Assembly (NCBI GenBank): GCA_010094045.1
Contig: ML986697.1
Coordinates: 66,596 to 130,595, forward strand
Length of the DNA: 64,000 bases
DNA from: Lojkania enalia
Taxonomy: Eukaryota; Ascomycota; Dothideomycetes; Pleosporales
Direction of reading: 5' to 3'
Positions 42,727 to 55,595 of the stretch are shown here, in pieces (position 1 is the first letter of the stretch; each line of letters starts with the position of its first letter). The translations under genes and the position numbers were made by a program. The notes below the pieces were generated by a model, which did not search any database, was not told the DNA's origin, and was given only the letters and a program-made list of their open reading frames with translations.

Positions 42727-44487
42727 ATGTTCAGGCACAACCTCATTCGCAATTATTCAAGGTCCATTATCAACATGCCCTCCGCAGTATCGAAGCGAAT
42801 AGTTGTCGTCGGAGGCGTAGCTGGTGGCATGGCAGCTGCCACACGAGCCCGACGGCTGGATGAGAACGCCTCAATTACCGTGTTCGACAAGGGACCATAC
42901 ACCGGATTCGCCAATTGCGGGATTCCGTATGCGCTGGACGGCGTCATACCCAATGATTCGTCTCTCATTCTGCAGACTCCGGAGGGATTCAAGAATCGAT
43001 TCAACATCGACGTGCACGTCAACGCCGAGGTCACCAAAATTGACAGAGCCGCCAAGACCGTCGAAGTGAAGGCCACAGACGAGAAAGAATCGAAGCAATA
43101 CCCCTACGACTCGCTCATCCTATCCCAGGGCGCCGAAGCCTTCGTTCCCCCCGTCGACGGCATCCAAGCATCAAACGTCTTCACCCTGCAAACAATCCCC
43201 GAACTCCAGAGCGTCAAAAATTACATCGCGGCCAATTCATGCAAATCCGTAGCCATCATTGGAGGTGGCTTCATCGGCCTCGAAGCAGCAGAAAACCTTC
43301 GGCTCCACGGTCTCGATGTGTCCATCATCGAATATATGCCCCACGTCTTCCCACCCGTCGACTCCGACATCGCCGAACCAATCCACTCCGAACTACGTAA
43401 AAATGGCATCCAACTCTACTTAAACGCCCGCATGCAAGGAATCGAGGCAGCCCCAGAAGGAAACGGAAGAGCCAGCGCTATTGTGCTATCCGACGGCATA
43501 AAAGTTCCCTTCGACCTCGCCATCGTCGCCGTCGGCGTCCGCCCCCGCGTTTCTCTTGCCCAGGAAGCTGGCCTCCAAGTCGACAGGAATGGGGTCGTCA
43601 TCAACGAGTTCATGCAGACATCCGATCCAGACATTTATGCCGTCGGTGACATGATCTGTACGCCGCACCGCATCACATCTCGCCCCATGAGAGTCGCTCT
43701 CGCCGGCCCAGCAGCACGACAAGGAAGGCTGGCCGCCGACAAGATCTTCGGGTACGCGACAGCGGCTTCCGCATATCGAGGCAACATCGGGACATCTGCG
43801 TGCAAGGTCTTCGACCTCACGGTCGGCATCGCCGGCCTCTCGGTCAAAGTCCTCGAAGACATGGGCCTCAACCCCCTCTGGGTAACCGTGCACCCCCCAG
43901 ACCACGCCGGCTACTACCCGACCGCGCACCCTATCACGCTAAAAGTTGCTTTCGAGCCGGGAACTGGACGGCTCCTCGGCGCGCAGGCCATCGGTCTGGC
44001 GGGCGTTGACAAAAGAATCGATGTCCTAGCCACGGCAATGCAGGGCAACATGACGATAACCGACCTCACGCACCTGGAGCTCGCGTACGCACCTCCCTAC
44101 GGCAGCGCTAAGGACCCCGTCAACATGGCCGGCTACGTGGGCAGCAACGTGCTGGCCGACGATGTGCAGGTCGTGCATGCTGCGGAGATCAATATCCAGG
44201 CGTTGGCGGCCAAGGGCACGCAGATTGTTGACGTGCGCTCACCGTCGGAATTCAGCAAAGGCCACTTACCCAACGCGGTGAACATACCCGTCAACAATCT
44301 GAGGAAAGCTGTAGAAGCTGGTTCCCTAGACCAGAACAAAGACGTCGTAGTCTACTGCCAAGTGGGATATAGGGGCTATCTGGCATACCGGATTCTGAAG
44401 CACAAGGGGTTCAATGTGGTCAACTTAGACGGAGGATATAAGGCCGTCTCAGAAGGCGGTTACAAGGCTCTGCAAGCTAATTTGTGA
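42727..44487 (+). CDS. CoA-disulfide/persulfide reductase fused to a rhodanese domain
   Basis: An intronless 586-codon frame. Residues ~24-470 form a pyridine nucleotide-disulfide oxidoreductase: FAD motif VVVGGVAGGMAAATRARRL, active-site Cys64 in GFANCGIPYALDG (the single-cysteine pattern of CoA-disulfide reductase/NADH oxidase), NAD(P)H motif AIIGGGFIGLEAAENL, and TSDPDIYAVGD. The dimerisation domain includes NPLWVTVHPPDHAGYYP. Residues ~490-586 are a rhodanese domain with catalytic Cys544 in VYCQVGYRG. The fusion matches bacterial NADH-dependent persulfide/CoA-disulfide reductases (Npsr/CoADR-RHD), which reduce per- and disulfides with NADH. The first 16 residues (MFRHNLIRNYSRSIIN) are basic and amphipathic, like a mitochondrial leader, before MPSAVSKR. 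It lacks introns among intron-rich neighbours. Confidence 0.92.
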   Translation: MFRHNLIRNYSRSIINMPSAVSKRIVVVGGVAGGMAAATRARRLDENASITVFDKGPYTGFANCGIPYALDGVIPNDSSLILQTPEGFKNRFNIDVHVNAEVTKIDRAAKTVEVKATDEKESKQYPYDSLILSQGAEAFVPPVDGIQASNVFTLQTIPELQSVKNYIAANSCKSVAIIGGGFIGLEAAENLRLHGLDVSIIEYMPHVFPPVDSDIAEPIHSELRKNGIQLYLNARMQGIEAAPEGNGRASAIVLSDGIKVPFDLAIVAVGVRPRVSLAQEAGLQVDRNGVVINEFMQTSDPDIYAVGDMICTPHRITSRPMRVALAGPAARQGRLAADKIFGYATAASAYRGNIGTSACKVFDLTVGIAGLSVKVLEDMGLNPLWVTVHPPDHAGYYPTAHPITLKVAFEPGTGRLLGAQAIGLAGVDKRIDVLATAMQGNMTITDLTHLELAYAPPYGSAKDPVNMAGYVGSNVLADDVQVVHAAEINIQALAAKGTQIVDVRSPSEFSKGHLPNAVNIPVNNLRKAVEAGSLDQNKDVVVYCQVGYRGYLAYRILKHKGFNVVNLDGGYKAVSEGGYKALQANL

Positions 44488-45479
44488 TAAATCTCCTACA
44501 TCAAGCCTCGTTTTAGGCGAAAGCATTTGGGCAAAGCAATGTAAAGGCTAGAGCGGCTCGGCGTGTTAATCTAATACTCTGCGGATATAAACTAGGTTCT
44601 GGGGTGGAAGAATTTCTGCTTTATTTATATAGACTAATAGTTGAATTATACGTCTTCGGGAGTGGTTCGCATTCTCTCTACTTTCCATGCCAAATGCTCA
44701 ACCCTGCTAAGACTTTCTTGCTAGCCACTATGTATTTGCATTCCATCCTCACCCTCATTTCAATCCCCTTAATCTCAGCAAATCCTGTATATCTATCAGC
44801 GGAGCCTTTAAAATTATCTGTGCCATTGAAGGCAAGAAACACAATCGTTGCGAGACTTTCCGATGAGAATATATTCCAATAAAATCTAAGTGATATTTCC
44901 ATCACCCAATAAATGGTGTGCTAATATTTATGGCAGAGATGTATCATATCTAGTTCTAAGACAAACAGAAGATCTTAACCAAATACACAAGCTGGAAAAC
45001 ATAGTGACCTGTAAGCTATAACGCAACAAAACGCCTTTGCTATGAGCCCTTGCTCGAGTCATCGTAGAACAAATCTATACAGTGGAATATGCCATATATA
45101 CAATATGCTGCCCAGAAAACCCTAGCGCCTAAAATATATGTATAATTAAGAGGGTATTGTGGGGTATGAATTCTGTTGATGCCAGTCCAAATCTATTCGA
45201 TTGCAAGGAACAAAAAGCGTACTCGTCCTTCCTACAGTGCTCGATTCTAAACGGGCGTGCCAGATAAAAATTTACAACGCAATGCGCAAAGGTTAATATA
45301 CTGAAAAGTTGTGGCGATGTTGATGGAATAGTCAGAGTCCGTGTAAGTGGAATCGCAGGACCATTCCCAATAGATAGTAAATGCGGTGTTATAGGACCGT
45401 GTTGAGGGCCATTCGGATGGTGATCCGATGGGGATATTTTCCTGTGATGAAGTCCTTCAGATTTGAGGACACACATCTT
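44488..45479. other. Intergenic, about 1 kb
   Basis: No well-supported gene. A 62-codon frame at 44694-44882 (+) starts with a hydrophobic stretch, MYLHSILTLISIPLISANP, that resembles a secretion signal but is followed by only about 35 residues without cysteines. It is probably chance or a fragment. Confidence 0.4.
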
Positions 45480-47834
45480 TCAAGAAGCGCTCGCTATGTC
45501 CGACCCGCTGGCTGCCGAGATGCTCCCGCCCTTGTCAGCCTGCGGTGGCTGATTCTTCGCATTTGCTTTCAACGTCATAGTCCTCTGGTTTGCGATGAAA
45601 TCAAAGGCCTCTCTGTGTCCTTTCCTACCGTGATCGAGCCAGTTTTCCAGAGCCGCTCTATTCTTGAAGACTGGGTCCCTTTCAAACTTATGATAATTCC
45701 TTAGGTGATCTAAGTACGCGTCACGATTTTGGAACACGTAGACGCCGTCATGTTGACATTGGTCCCAGAAACATGCGTACTTAAGCCCGTGGTCGTTTGA
45801 GATGGGAGTGTCCCATATCATATCATGAGCGTCATATATATGTAGGCGTAATGCTTCACGAGTTTTGAAGGCACGAGCCACTTTCGTGCACGTCTTCACG
45901 TGACAATAGTAGACGTAGCCAGTCGCGTAACTCTCCCATCTTTCCGTGGTTGCTCGTTGCCTTCGAACTACGACCAGGGTTCGTGCACATTGAAGAAGTG
46001 ACATATGCGTCTCTGGTTCCTTCAAATGCTTTATGGTGAGATCTTGAAGAGTATTCAGTGTCTTTGATCCATCTTTAGGGTCCCATTCGTCCAAGAGAAT
46101 GTTCTTCATGCCATTCCCAGCATTGAAGCGGTGGTACTCGACTTTGTTATCTTCGGCCATTACATCAATTAACTTTGTGACGCTCTCATGCGTATCTTCC
46201 GATTGGGTGATTAAGTCTTTCATGAGAGAAATTGTATTCCATCCATCTTTTATATAGCTGAAATTTCGCCTGGAAGTACTCTTTTGTTTCGGCTCTTGGT
46301 CTGGGTCGGGGGCACCGGTCCCAACGGATATAAGAAGTCTTGGACGTTGCTCATGCATTTGAATGGCCTCATTTAATGCTAATTCCGCTGGGTTATTAGC
46401 AACCATGCCCCCATCACGGAACCTGCGATTTCCAAATGCGATTGTCCGGAAGTATAGTGGAGCTGCCGAGGTAGCCCTGGCGATCTTCCAGATTGGTTCT
46501 CGGTGAGCCGGTCCTGGATTATAATGTAGCTCGTGCTTACGTAGTGTGGAGAATGGCGAAGGATGTGGATGCTCGTAGCTTCGGAAGAGGTATTTGTGCT
46601 TGACGGCGTTACGCTCGTCCGCGGGTCCATGCGCAACAGCAATGCTACAAGAAAGTGAGCGTAATGAACTGGCTTAGCTCCGAACCATTATGGATACTCA
46701 CGTCCTGCACCGGCTAGGGTTGCTTGCAAAAGAAACGTCCTGGGCCGACGTCCTCTGCATCTCCAATTCTTCCTTTATACCCACCTCAATTACGTCTTGG
46801 AGGGCCTTTTCCATGTTTTTTGTAGGGTACTTAGGTCGGAGAGCATTGAACCCTTTTATAGAGGTGTGTAGATGACGAGGCTTTGCGAAGACTGCGTTTC
46901 CGATAGTAGTGTATTGTTGCAAAGCTTTATCTATATCCATCTCCATCCTCGATAACATCATGGCGCTAAGGCTAAAAACAATTAGCGTTACTTCCATTTG
47001 ATGAAGCTCTTTGAAAACGCTGGTGATCAAAAGAGTTGAGAGCCCGATCACAATAGGGTATGCCAATACTTACCCTCCAGTGCTTGTGCCGGCGATGTAA
47101 TCAAAGTAATGGTGAGGCTTGAATTGACTAACAGACGTGGTACTGAGAAAAGTCTCATCAACACTTTTTGAGATTGCGTCCTCATCGTCATCTTCATCTT
47201 CTATCTTGTCGCCCGCTTCTTGTTCAACTTTCATCGGCTCGTCTCCAGTTAGCAAAGGCACAAACCATGGATATTCACTACTGCTTTGATTTGGTCCATA
47301 GGTGGTTAACTTCGGTTCCTCGCAGCTTGGATTTGGATAGACCCCCTAAGCATTGATTAGACATGTTTGGGTTAATTTTGATGCCGAAGAAGAATCAAGA
47401 AATGAAAACTCACAACATATCCTTCCCGTTGGCCTAATTCAATTTGCTTGATCAAATAAAACAGGCGTTTTAGTATAAGTAACGAGGAGTAACCCCGCAC
47501 CCCACCCCCATCTAGGATTGTTCAGCCATGCTCCTAAATAAAATACAAGAGATAATGTAGATTACATACCAAGGGATAGGATAATCTTTCGCGACCAAGG
47601 GCTTTCAGGATTCGCGTCTGAATTGTCCGATCGATTACAGAGGGGCAGAGGCCGGTCTTCTGGTCCAGTTGACGAGGGAGATAATGAACTGATCTCTGAT
47701 TCAGATAGTGCTAATGTAGAAGCTGCTTGAGGCTGGTTTGAATTATTTCCGGTCTGAATATTGAAACCTGACGGCCCAGGGACGTCCCGGGCGCCAGAAA
47801 CATATGGAGGCACCAGATACTGTGTAGCCGCCAT
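45480..47834 (-). CDS. Patatin-like phospholipase with C-terminal Cys/His finger-like segment
   Basis: Five exons (47834-47570, 47511-47414, 47345-47074, 46971-46702, 46644-45480) keep phase and give 689 residues. The patatin fold is complete: oxyanion loop LSLDGGGVRGYSSLLIL, nucleophile elbow IAGTSTGGLSAMML (catalytic Ser), and catalytic Asp in RFRDGGMVANNPAELALNEA. This fold makes a serine lipid acyl hydrolase, typically phospholipase A2. An acidic insert (EDEDDDEDAISK) precedes the elbow. The C-terminus has two C-x-C/H-like segments (YYCHVKTCTKVARAF ... LRLHIYDAH and YACFWDQCQHDG ... LDHLRNYH) similar to C2H2 fingers. Such patatins occur alone or as effector domains of fungal NLRs; here it stands alone. 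Confidence 0.9.
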
Positions 47835-48839
47835 GTCTTCGTAGGATAAGACGAGGCTGAAGATAAATTTAATGCCCTTTCAGGAACCAGTGTCAGGCCG
47901 GAACCGTAGATTTTATGTCTGGTAAGCAAGATGAACGACGCAATGACCACCACCCCAGTCAGCCCCGGACGGAGGTGTGCTATGCTGTTGATCATGTTCA
48001 CTCGTGGTGGCTATGAGTAGTTCGTCAGCTTTTCAGGAAGAGGTAAGGCCATATAGGCGCTGAATGCTTTGTGGCGCTGTCAAAAGAGTGTCGAGGGTCC
48101 CAGTCTTTGGGGCCAGCCTAATAGATACACAATTAGGCAACAGGGCCATGAGTGCCGGAAGAGGGGCTCATTCTATAATCAGGCACGGAGCTACCCTTTA
48201 TGGTTGAAACCGAACGATTTAAGGGGTTGATGGCGTTATTGTGTTGGGGGAAGCCCTAGCTGTTAGGTGGCTACCGTCCGAAAAGAGAGCGAGAAAGCTA
48301 CTCGTCAGCCTCGTCTAAAAAGAAATGTTTAAGTTCGATTGCGAATAGAATAAGGATGTGATACTGCAGTGCGAGGCAGTCAGTGTCGCTGACAAGCGAC
48401 CACAATGTTAGCACTTGCAGACGAGTTTCAGGTGACTCGACTGCCGGTCAGATCTTTGGGGCGCCTTATTATATTCCTGTACGCTGTTGCAGATGACGGT
48501 CACAGCTAGCACCCTCGTTCCGTCAACGAACTTCAAAAACAGGGGTATTTTACTAACCAATTAGACAACGTATCGTGTGATCAGCCCTAGGAGCTACACT
48601 GCCACCCAATATCGTATCCTGCTGAGTCCTTCCACATGCATGATTTGTCCATATGAGAGGTTTAGATGTCATGCATGTATGGCGCTTCGCATAATATAAA
48701 TTGGTCATCTCTCTACCCTCGCGCTCCCATTCCGGTAACTTCAGGGTAAATTTTTATTCTTTATACCGAAAATTGTACTGTGGACATCCCCAATTAGCAG
48801 ATATCGATTCTATGTACTAGACTACACGAATCACTATTA
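47835..48839. other. Intergenic, about 1 kb
   Basis: The upstream flank of the patatin gene. No gene supported. Confidence 0.45.
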
Positions 48840-50580
48840 TCTTAGTGGACTACAGATCAACTCCCCAATGGCGAAGGCACATGAACCAGAAATAATCCCT
48901 AAGCCTCCACGACGGCAAAGTTCATGGCCTCGATCTAATAGCGTTGTCGTCTTTGTGAGATCAAACGATAGCCTGTATTTAGATGATAGAGACGAAGTTG
49001 AAGGTAAAGAATCACCCCTTGAAGCATCAATTGTGGAAATAGCTGAATGACATTCCAGCACACGAAGAAAAGCCTCTCAAAATTGAGAACCTTCCGCGAT
49101 TGCCTTGGAGGTCAGGAAAAGACATATACATACCTAGCGATATAAAAAAGCACTCAAACGGAGCGAAAGGACTATCCAAGACTTGTGATTGCTGTCAATA
49201 CGTGGCAACTGTTAATTACGACCATGCTGATCGAAACCTGCGAATCAAACGCGCCCTTGGATCTGTACGACAGCTTTATGTTTTTGAATACCCTCTCAAG
49301 CCGACACCCTGATAATCGTAAATTTCTAGTCGCTCGATCAATCGCTATCCTTATTTTCTCTCACCTTTGCGAATCATGTCCTCGCCACGAACTTCGAGTT
49401 ACTTGGAGACCTGAGCTTACCGTCAATGGCCTCGTGAGATTAGCAATGTTCAAATCTCCAATATTACAATACCGAGCCAGCTTCGCATTTGGGATCTTTG
49501 TAATTCAAAGTTGTGTTGTATACTCATGTAGAGTATTTGATAGAACGGCCTCGCGGCCGCGAATAAGATCGAGTTTTTGGAAAATCATACCATGAAACGT
49601 GTCCCATGACAAGGACTGATGGGCACATCAATCCAATGCACACCACATCGAGTTTCCTCGTAATACTTTGGCCCCAAGGATCAAGCTATGTTGCAGGAAG
49701 CCTGCCTTTGCGTTATGCCACTGAGGAACAGCCCGCTTGTCGCCCAGGTGGCTTTTGTGCCTCAAATCGAGTTTTCTTCTACGCCCTCCTGAAGGGCAAT
49801 CATTCACCGGAGTAAAAAAAACAAAAGACAATGAGGCTATCAAGCTGAAAAAAGAGATGGAACGCTAGAACAGTGAAAGCCCCGGATTTAGCAGGTGGCG
49901 CCAAAGCTGAAAAAACGTGGCTTGCATTTTTCGGAGCAGATAAGGACAGGGCAACTACACAGCCGCAGAAGGACTAGCACATGTGCAACGGAGGACGTGG
50001 CGAGCCGCTCAGCTGTGCGATGGGCTCGTCCGTGCCCTAGTCGGAGCACGTTGCAGATCCAATATCGGTGGCCCCGAAATGATAGTCAGAATGTTTGGTC
50101 CTGAATCCCCAACCTTCACATATGCTATCCGAGACCATGCTGATCGACATTCCGGTATTCTAGGCCAATGAGTCTGGATTCGAAGGCGCCTTTCGTGAAT
50201 CAAGCTGGAACAAATAGGGCGTCATTTGGCGCATCGTGTCAGCCACGAATTGAGATTGCGCACAAGGACAAAATTCTTCCCCTCAATGGTCAAGTGTGCT
50301 GCCTTGGGGGCTTATCCGAATATCGTGATTCCATTGCGAATATCGAGGGAAAAGGCAGCGGCGACAAGGCTGAAGTCTAGTTTGAGTGTGTGACCGATCC
50401 GGAACCGGAAACGCTTGCGCGCATCGGCCACCCGTTCTTTTTTTCCTATTCGCGTCACCCCTCCTCCATTGACACCGATATTCAGATGAGATATTATTTG
50501 GAAATATTAGAGCAGTCTAGGCGAAGCCTCTCGCCAAATATTTCGGGAAAAGACAAGAGCTCCCTCAAAACCTGATCCTA
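48840..50580 (+). other. Possible decayed coding sequence, unidentified
   Basis: Several adjacent + strand frames look partly protein-like. They include 48868-49050 (PEIIPKPPRRQSSWPRSNSV) and 49185-49595. A frame from 50168 runs to 50575 interrupted by a single TAG at 50378-50380, with FECVTDPEPETLARIGHPFF directly after it. No family is recognised and no splice signals join these pieces convincingly. It is either one or two decayed genes or chance open frames. Confidence 0.3.
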
Positions 50581-52143
50581 GAAATTAAGCCGATGTGGTA
50601 AACCGCAACGAGCCGGTGTTCGATAATCCCCATATTCAAAAGACTTTCCACAAGTGCAGAAGAATTGAAATTTTTGAAACACTTCCGATCAATGAAATCC
50701 GTTAATAACTGCAGCGCTAAGCATGACCGTATAGGATTACATCATCTTCGTTGTAGTACGTCGATGCAAGCCGGCATATTATTGTGAGTAATGTCTTTAG
50801 CGCCGTTACCATCCTCATATACGTAATCCGACCTATATTATATGAGGGCGTAGATAGTAAGAGTAAGGCTAGTTATTACTTCGGCGCATTGGCCTAGCTT
50901 TGAAGCGTAATTCCCTGTGCTGAAGAAGCCGGCCCAGCCTGATGATGGTATGGAGTCACATCATAGCGAAGCCACTGTCTATCTTACGTACACCGGAAGG
51001 AGGAAAGGGGGGCCCCTTTCCTCGTAAATCTTAATGAATCCACAGGATTCCCGAAGGCGTCCAGATCGTAAGCTTGGCCGTACTGCTAGGCTCCCAGTTG
51101 CACCACAACCTCGACTCAGGATCTTCTTGCTCATTCAATTTTTTCGGAGACCCCAAAATACCTTAGAATTATTTTAAATTGCGTCGAGACTATTTAGAAA
51201 GCAGATATTAGCTCTAACAGTTGGGTAGGCAATCTAAACGATCCATTTCATAGCATCACCTCCTACAACCAAACTCCTAATACCAACCACCGCCTCATTT
51301 AAGCCACTCGAGCATCGAAAGACATAAGCATTACATTCAGCCCCCATACAAGCACGTGCACTCAGTCATCCAGAACATTGCTATTCTCATCTATCACACT
51401 CCCAAATGTCTAGTATTACGACTCCAATGCTGGCGTCACATGCACTCTGCATCGCCCCAGCCACGCAGGTGCACCCATCAACTACCCCATATGGTATAAT
51501 ACATCGGTAAGAAAGACGTCCCTACCTATCATTTGATATGCGGAGTTGTGATGAACATGCACAGCCACATCTACAACACCACCTCTAATCTAGCCATTCC
51601 GTCGTAGTCTTGAAAAGTTGAGGCTTCCGCCTACAACACGTAGAGATATAGAAACGGAAACCCTTAATCGTCACAAGGTATGATTACTGTTTGTGTCTGG
51701 AAGAATATTATAAGTATTCCAAATCTTTATGCATAATCCAAGTGTTAACTACAGCCCCCATTTCGGTATAAAAAATTGTCACGTGTTTCTACTATCCTAT
51801 TATAGCTGGCCTGTTTTTCAGGCCTATATAGTCTCGTCACTGCCAGCATCTGGCCAGGCAGGCCACTTACCCTCCTTTAATATTTGCCTTGGCAATTGAT
51901 GCTGCCTGATATGCGACAATGCTAAATCTCACGACGGTGCACCACTCTAAATTTGTGGGACATTGACCATTGACAAGCACATCGCAATCCATTAGCAATC
52001 ATACTTATCCGACGGGAAATAGTGAATTTGTGCTTTCACTACTTATAACGGGTCAGAATCTCATCTATCTACCACAAATTCCAGATCCACAAATTTCGGC
52101 AAATAAAATAGCCCGCTCCAACAAGTAGGATAGCGAGATTGAA
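50581..52143. other. Intergenic, about 1.6 kb
   Basis: No coding signal seen. It separates the decayed zone from the housekeeping block and holds the 3' flank of the metallopeptidase gene. Confidence 0.5.
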
Positions 52144-55100
52144 TCACTCGTCCATCTCATCCACACTCTCCTCATCCTCTTCATCATAGTCGTCATCATC
52201 TTCACTCTCCGCGTCCTCCCCGCCCTCAAGCCCATATCCATCCTGAAAATCCACCAGTTGCTTGACCTGAATCTTGAACCCGTCGTCCTCAAAGCTCTTC
52301 CGCAGACCCTACATTCATTAGTCCATTTCCAATACCACTAAGGATGTTCAAACTGGGATATTAAAAGCATACCTCAACCATGGTCCCCCCACATGTAATG
52401 ACCAAGTCCGTCTTCTCCGGCTCGAAAACTCCCAATACCACATCCCTCAAAATAGCCTTAACATCCTCTTCCGTAACCTTCCGTACTTCAGCCAGTACCC
52501 ACTCACTCCACTCTTTGCCCACTCCTCGTACCACCATATCCGCGAAACTGCCCCTCGCGGCATCCAAAACCGTAGCCTTGTCGTCTACAAACTCCCGCAC
52601 AATGCTACTAATAGCCCCCTCGAGTGCTAGTTTCTCAAACGCCCGCTTCCCGCTCACATACCCCTGGACTACATCTCTAGCCTTTGCGTAAGCGCGGTAC
52701 GCATTCGGGGATTTGTAGATTCGGAATTTTAAGAGACCTGTCTCTATGTCTCGGAAGAAATTCGTGCCATATGCAAGTCCTGTGCCGCGAATGGACTGCC
52801 ACATTGGCCCCTCGACGGCATCGAGGTACGCGATAGCGACGAAAAGAGGCGGCAATTGCGGGGAGGTGTAAGAGTCTGGCCCTGCGGATGTTAAGACTGC
52901 GAAGGAGGAGTCAATGGGAAGGGGGACAAGGTATGATATTCCGCCTGGCTCTCGTCCGATGGGCGAGAGCACGGCTTTGCGATTATCAATTGGGTTCACA
53001 GTCGGGTTGGTCGGGGGCGCTATTCTATCTGTGAGGTATTTGAATGTAGATATTGGGTTGGGGAGAGTGGTGAAGTTTGCGATGGCTAGTATGCGCATGT
53101 TCTCGAAAGTGAGCAGAGCTTTCCGGAGGTCTTCTAGTTTCTGGATGACAGTTTCAGGAGTGGTTTTGAGGAGATGTTTGAGCTGTTTGAGGTAGACAGC
53201 TTTGACGAGGGTGCTTGTTGCACGGACGGAGGAGGTGGCATCGTAGTGGATCATGCGGTCCACCGCAAAGGCCATGCTGTTTCCATCGCGTTTCTCATCA
53301 GGGACGTCGGCGAGCATCTTCTGGACCGCAGCGACGAGGCGGTCCTTGTCGAAAATGGAATCTACGAGGAGTGTCGATAGCCATTTGACCGCGGTTTCGA
53401 GTTTCTCGGCTTCTACGACAAAATGTATGTAGATCATTTCAGAATTGCCAATGTCAGTGCCGCGATCGACGCTGAATTCGATGGTATCCTGTTCGAGGAT
53501 AGTAATGACTTGCTCAAACTCAATCCGCTTGCCATCTTTTTCTATCGGAGTAGCAAAGAAGTTCGTGAGGTACACGCCGAGAAGTGGCTTCAGCTCGACA
53601 GGAATAGCAGCCGTGCCCAAGGCAAGACCAAAGTGTACGAATGAAGTTGGAATGTGCTCGAGGTGGATGAAAAGTGGCAACCCATTCTCGTCTTTGTCAA
53701 TAATCTTCTGGATCTCATTGTCCTGGGTCCCAAGTTTCTTCGCCAGACCGGAGCGTGCGGTAGTCGTCTCAAAGAAATGGATCGATTCGGTACCAGGAAC
53801 TTTCAGGTTCGCCAACATGTCTTCTGGGATAGGCCTGTCATTCTCGGCTTTCGCTTCCTCGAGCTTCTTTGCGAGCTCCTTCATGCCCTCTTCACCAAGC
53901 TTCTCTTGTTGCTCCTTGATACGCTCGGTCTCCTCTTTCTTGATCTTATCAGAGAGCGCTATTGACGGTTTGCCCAGAATTGAGACGTGATGAGCATCCG
54001 ATATCCATTTCTTCAAGAACGCTCGCCAGTCCTCCTCCTTCCACTCCTCGAGCTCATCAAAGACACGCAATGAAGCCATAGCATCATGGAGATGGGAGCC
54101 ATTGCGGTCGCCGAAGAGATGGTCCTTGATAATCGGGTCCTTATACTCATCGTTGGAAACTTCCGACGTATACCTGACCTGTCGCTTGAACCTTCGGAGG
54201 CAATCCTTCATATAGTCCATGTCTAATGGCTGCGACACATGATTCTCGAGCACTTCGAAAAATCGCTTCTCGACTTCTGCTAGCTTACTTGCATCGACGC
54301 TCGTCAATGTGAACCAAATAATCATATCGTAGTGGCTTTTAACCCAGAAATAAACCATACTAGTCAGGTGCTCTTTCTCCACCAAGGTGTTGACGAGGAT
54401 GGAGACAGAGGAACCCGCAAGATACATTAAGACAGTGTTGAGAGCGGTTTCAGCCTTGTCATCCTTAGCTTCAGGACCGAGGAACCCGATCTGGATCTCG
54501 CCCATAGACTCATCTTCTTCGGGGAACTCAACGACGTCAACAACCGTCTTGCTAAGCGGCGGAGTGCGCGTAGACTCAACCCAAGGCCGCTTGAACGGGG
54601 CATTATATTCTGGCACATAATCTATAACACCGTCTTCAAATTTGTCGAGAATGTCAAGCAAATTCGAATGATCGACCTCACCAATGAGAATGACACGGAT
54701 ATTCTTGGGCTGGTACATGTCTCGGTGAAACTGCCGTATGCGTTCTGCAGTTAGTACTCGGAGAGCTTCCATCATACCCCCAGTTTCGTAGCGGAAACCA
54801 TCACCTTCAGGATAAAGGTGACGCCGCATTTGAAGGTCCATGAGATCGCCCTGCAGATTCTGACGGCCTTGCATCTCGGAATACACCACACTAAATATTC
54901 TTAGCCAAATGCAACCAAAATATTCGACGGTGGCCTACCCTGCATCGTAACCATTGCCATCGATGTGATGAACTTCGGTGTAGCAACCGGCATCAGTGAG
55001 TGTAGGTACAACAACATGGTCTAGATAGATTGGTACTATATATGAATGAGCAATATGTCATGCTGATGGAATTGATCATCTCACGTAACTGGGCGAAGCC

Positions 55101-55595
55101 TTCCCACCCCGCTGTATGCAATGAGTATACTGTTTCGGCAGTATCCGTCCATGCGTTGGTGTCTGAATAAGCCCGGGTGGCGACCTTGTCAAGCACACCT
55201 TTGTAAGGGTACCTTCGAGAGCCCTGATAACTATTAGTCTTGGATTTATGTTTAAAGCTAAAGCTACAGACCATGAAGCAAAGATGCTCAAGAGTATGTG
55301 CTAGTTATTATTAGACTTTGCCGAAGTAGCGAAATGAATGGCCGGCTCACGCGATCCAGAGTCATCATGAATTTCTGTAGCTACTGCGAAATACCCATAC
55401 ACCTGTCATACGTCAGAATTAACCGTATACATGGATAAATTAGCTAGGTTCTCTAACCTTGGGCCCCTTCCTATCGACTACGACAACGCGCATGCCCGTC
55501 CGTTGAGATTCATACTGTGTAAACTCCGCGTCTGTGTAATCTGCCTTGAAATTCTGAATCTTCTTAAAATGCGAGCCCTGTTCCACGAAACCCAT
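52144..55595 (-). CDS. M16C-type zinc metallopeptidase (insulinase/presequence protease family, YOL098C-like)
   Basis: Seven exons (55595-55458, 55402-55351, 55300-55272, 55223-55085, 55035-54939, 54890-52373, 52308-52144) join in phase to 1,045 residues. It begins MGFVEQGSHFKKIQNFKADY. The inverted zinc motif HTLEH follows in SPHTLEHLCFMGS, encoded by a 29-base exon, then GVLDKVATRAYSDTNAWTDT and HVVVPTLTDAGCYTEVHH. The long exon carries the remaining M16 half-barrels. The C-terminus is an acidic tail (EDAESEDDDDYDEEDEESVD). Its pattern fits the fungal cytosolic M16C peptidases of the YOL098C/SPAC3H1.02c type rather than mitochondrial Cym1, because no presequence is seen. It would degrade peptides inside a closed chamber. 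It is divergent from the ZW10-like gene. Confidence 0.92.

Noticed and set aside
44694..44882. Possible small secreted protein with a hydrophobic N-terminus
   Set aside because: Short, no cysteines, no regulatory context; probably chance.
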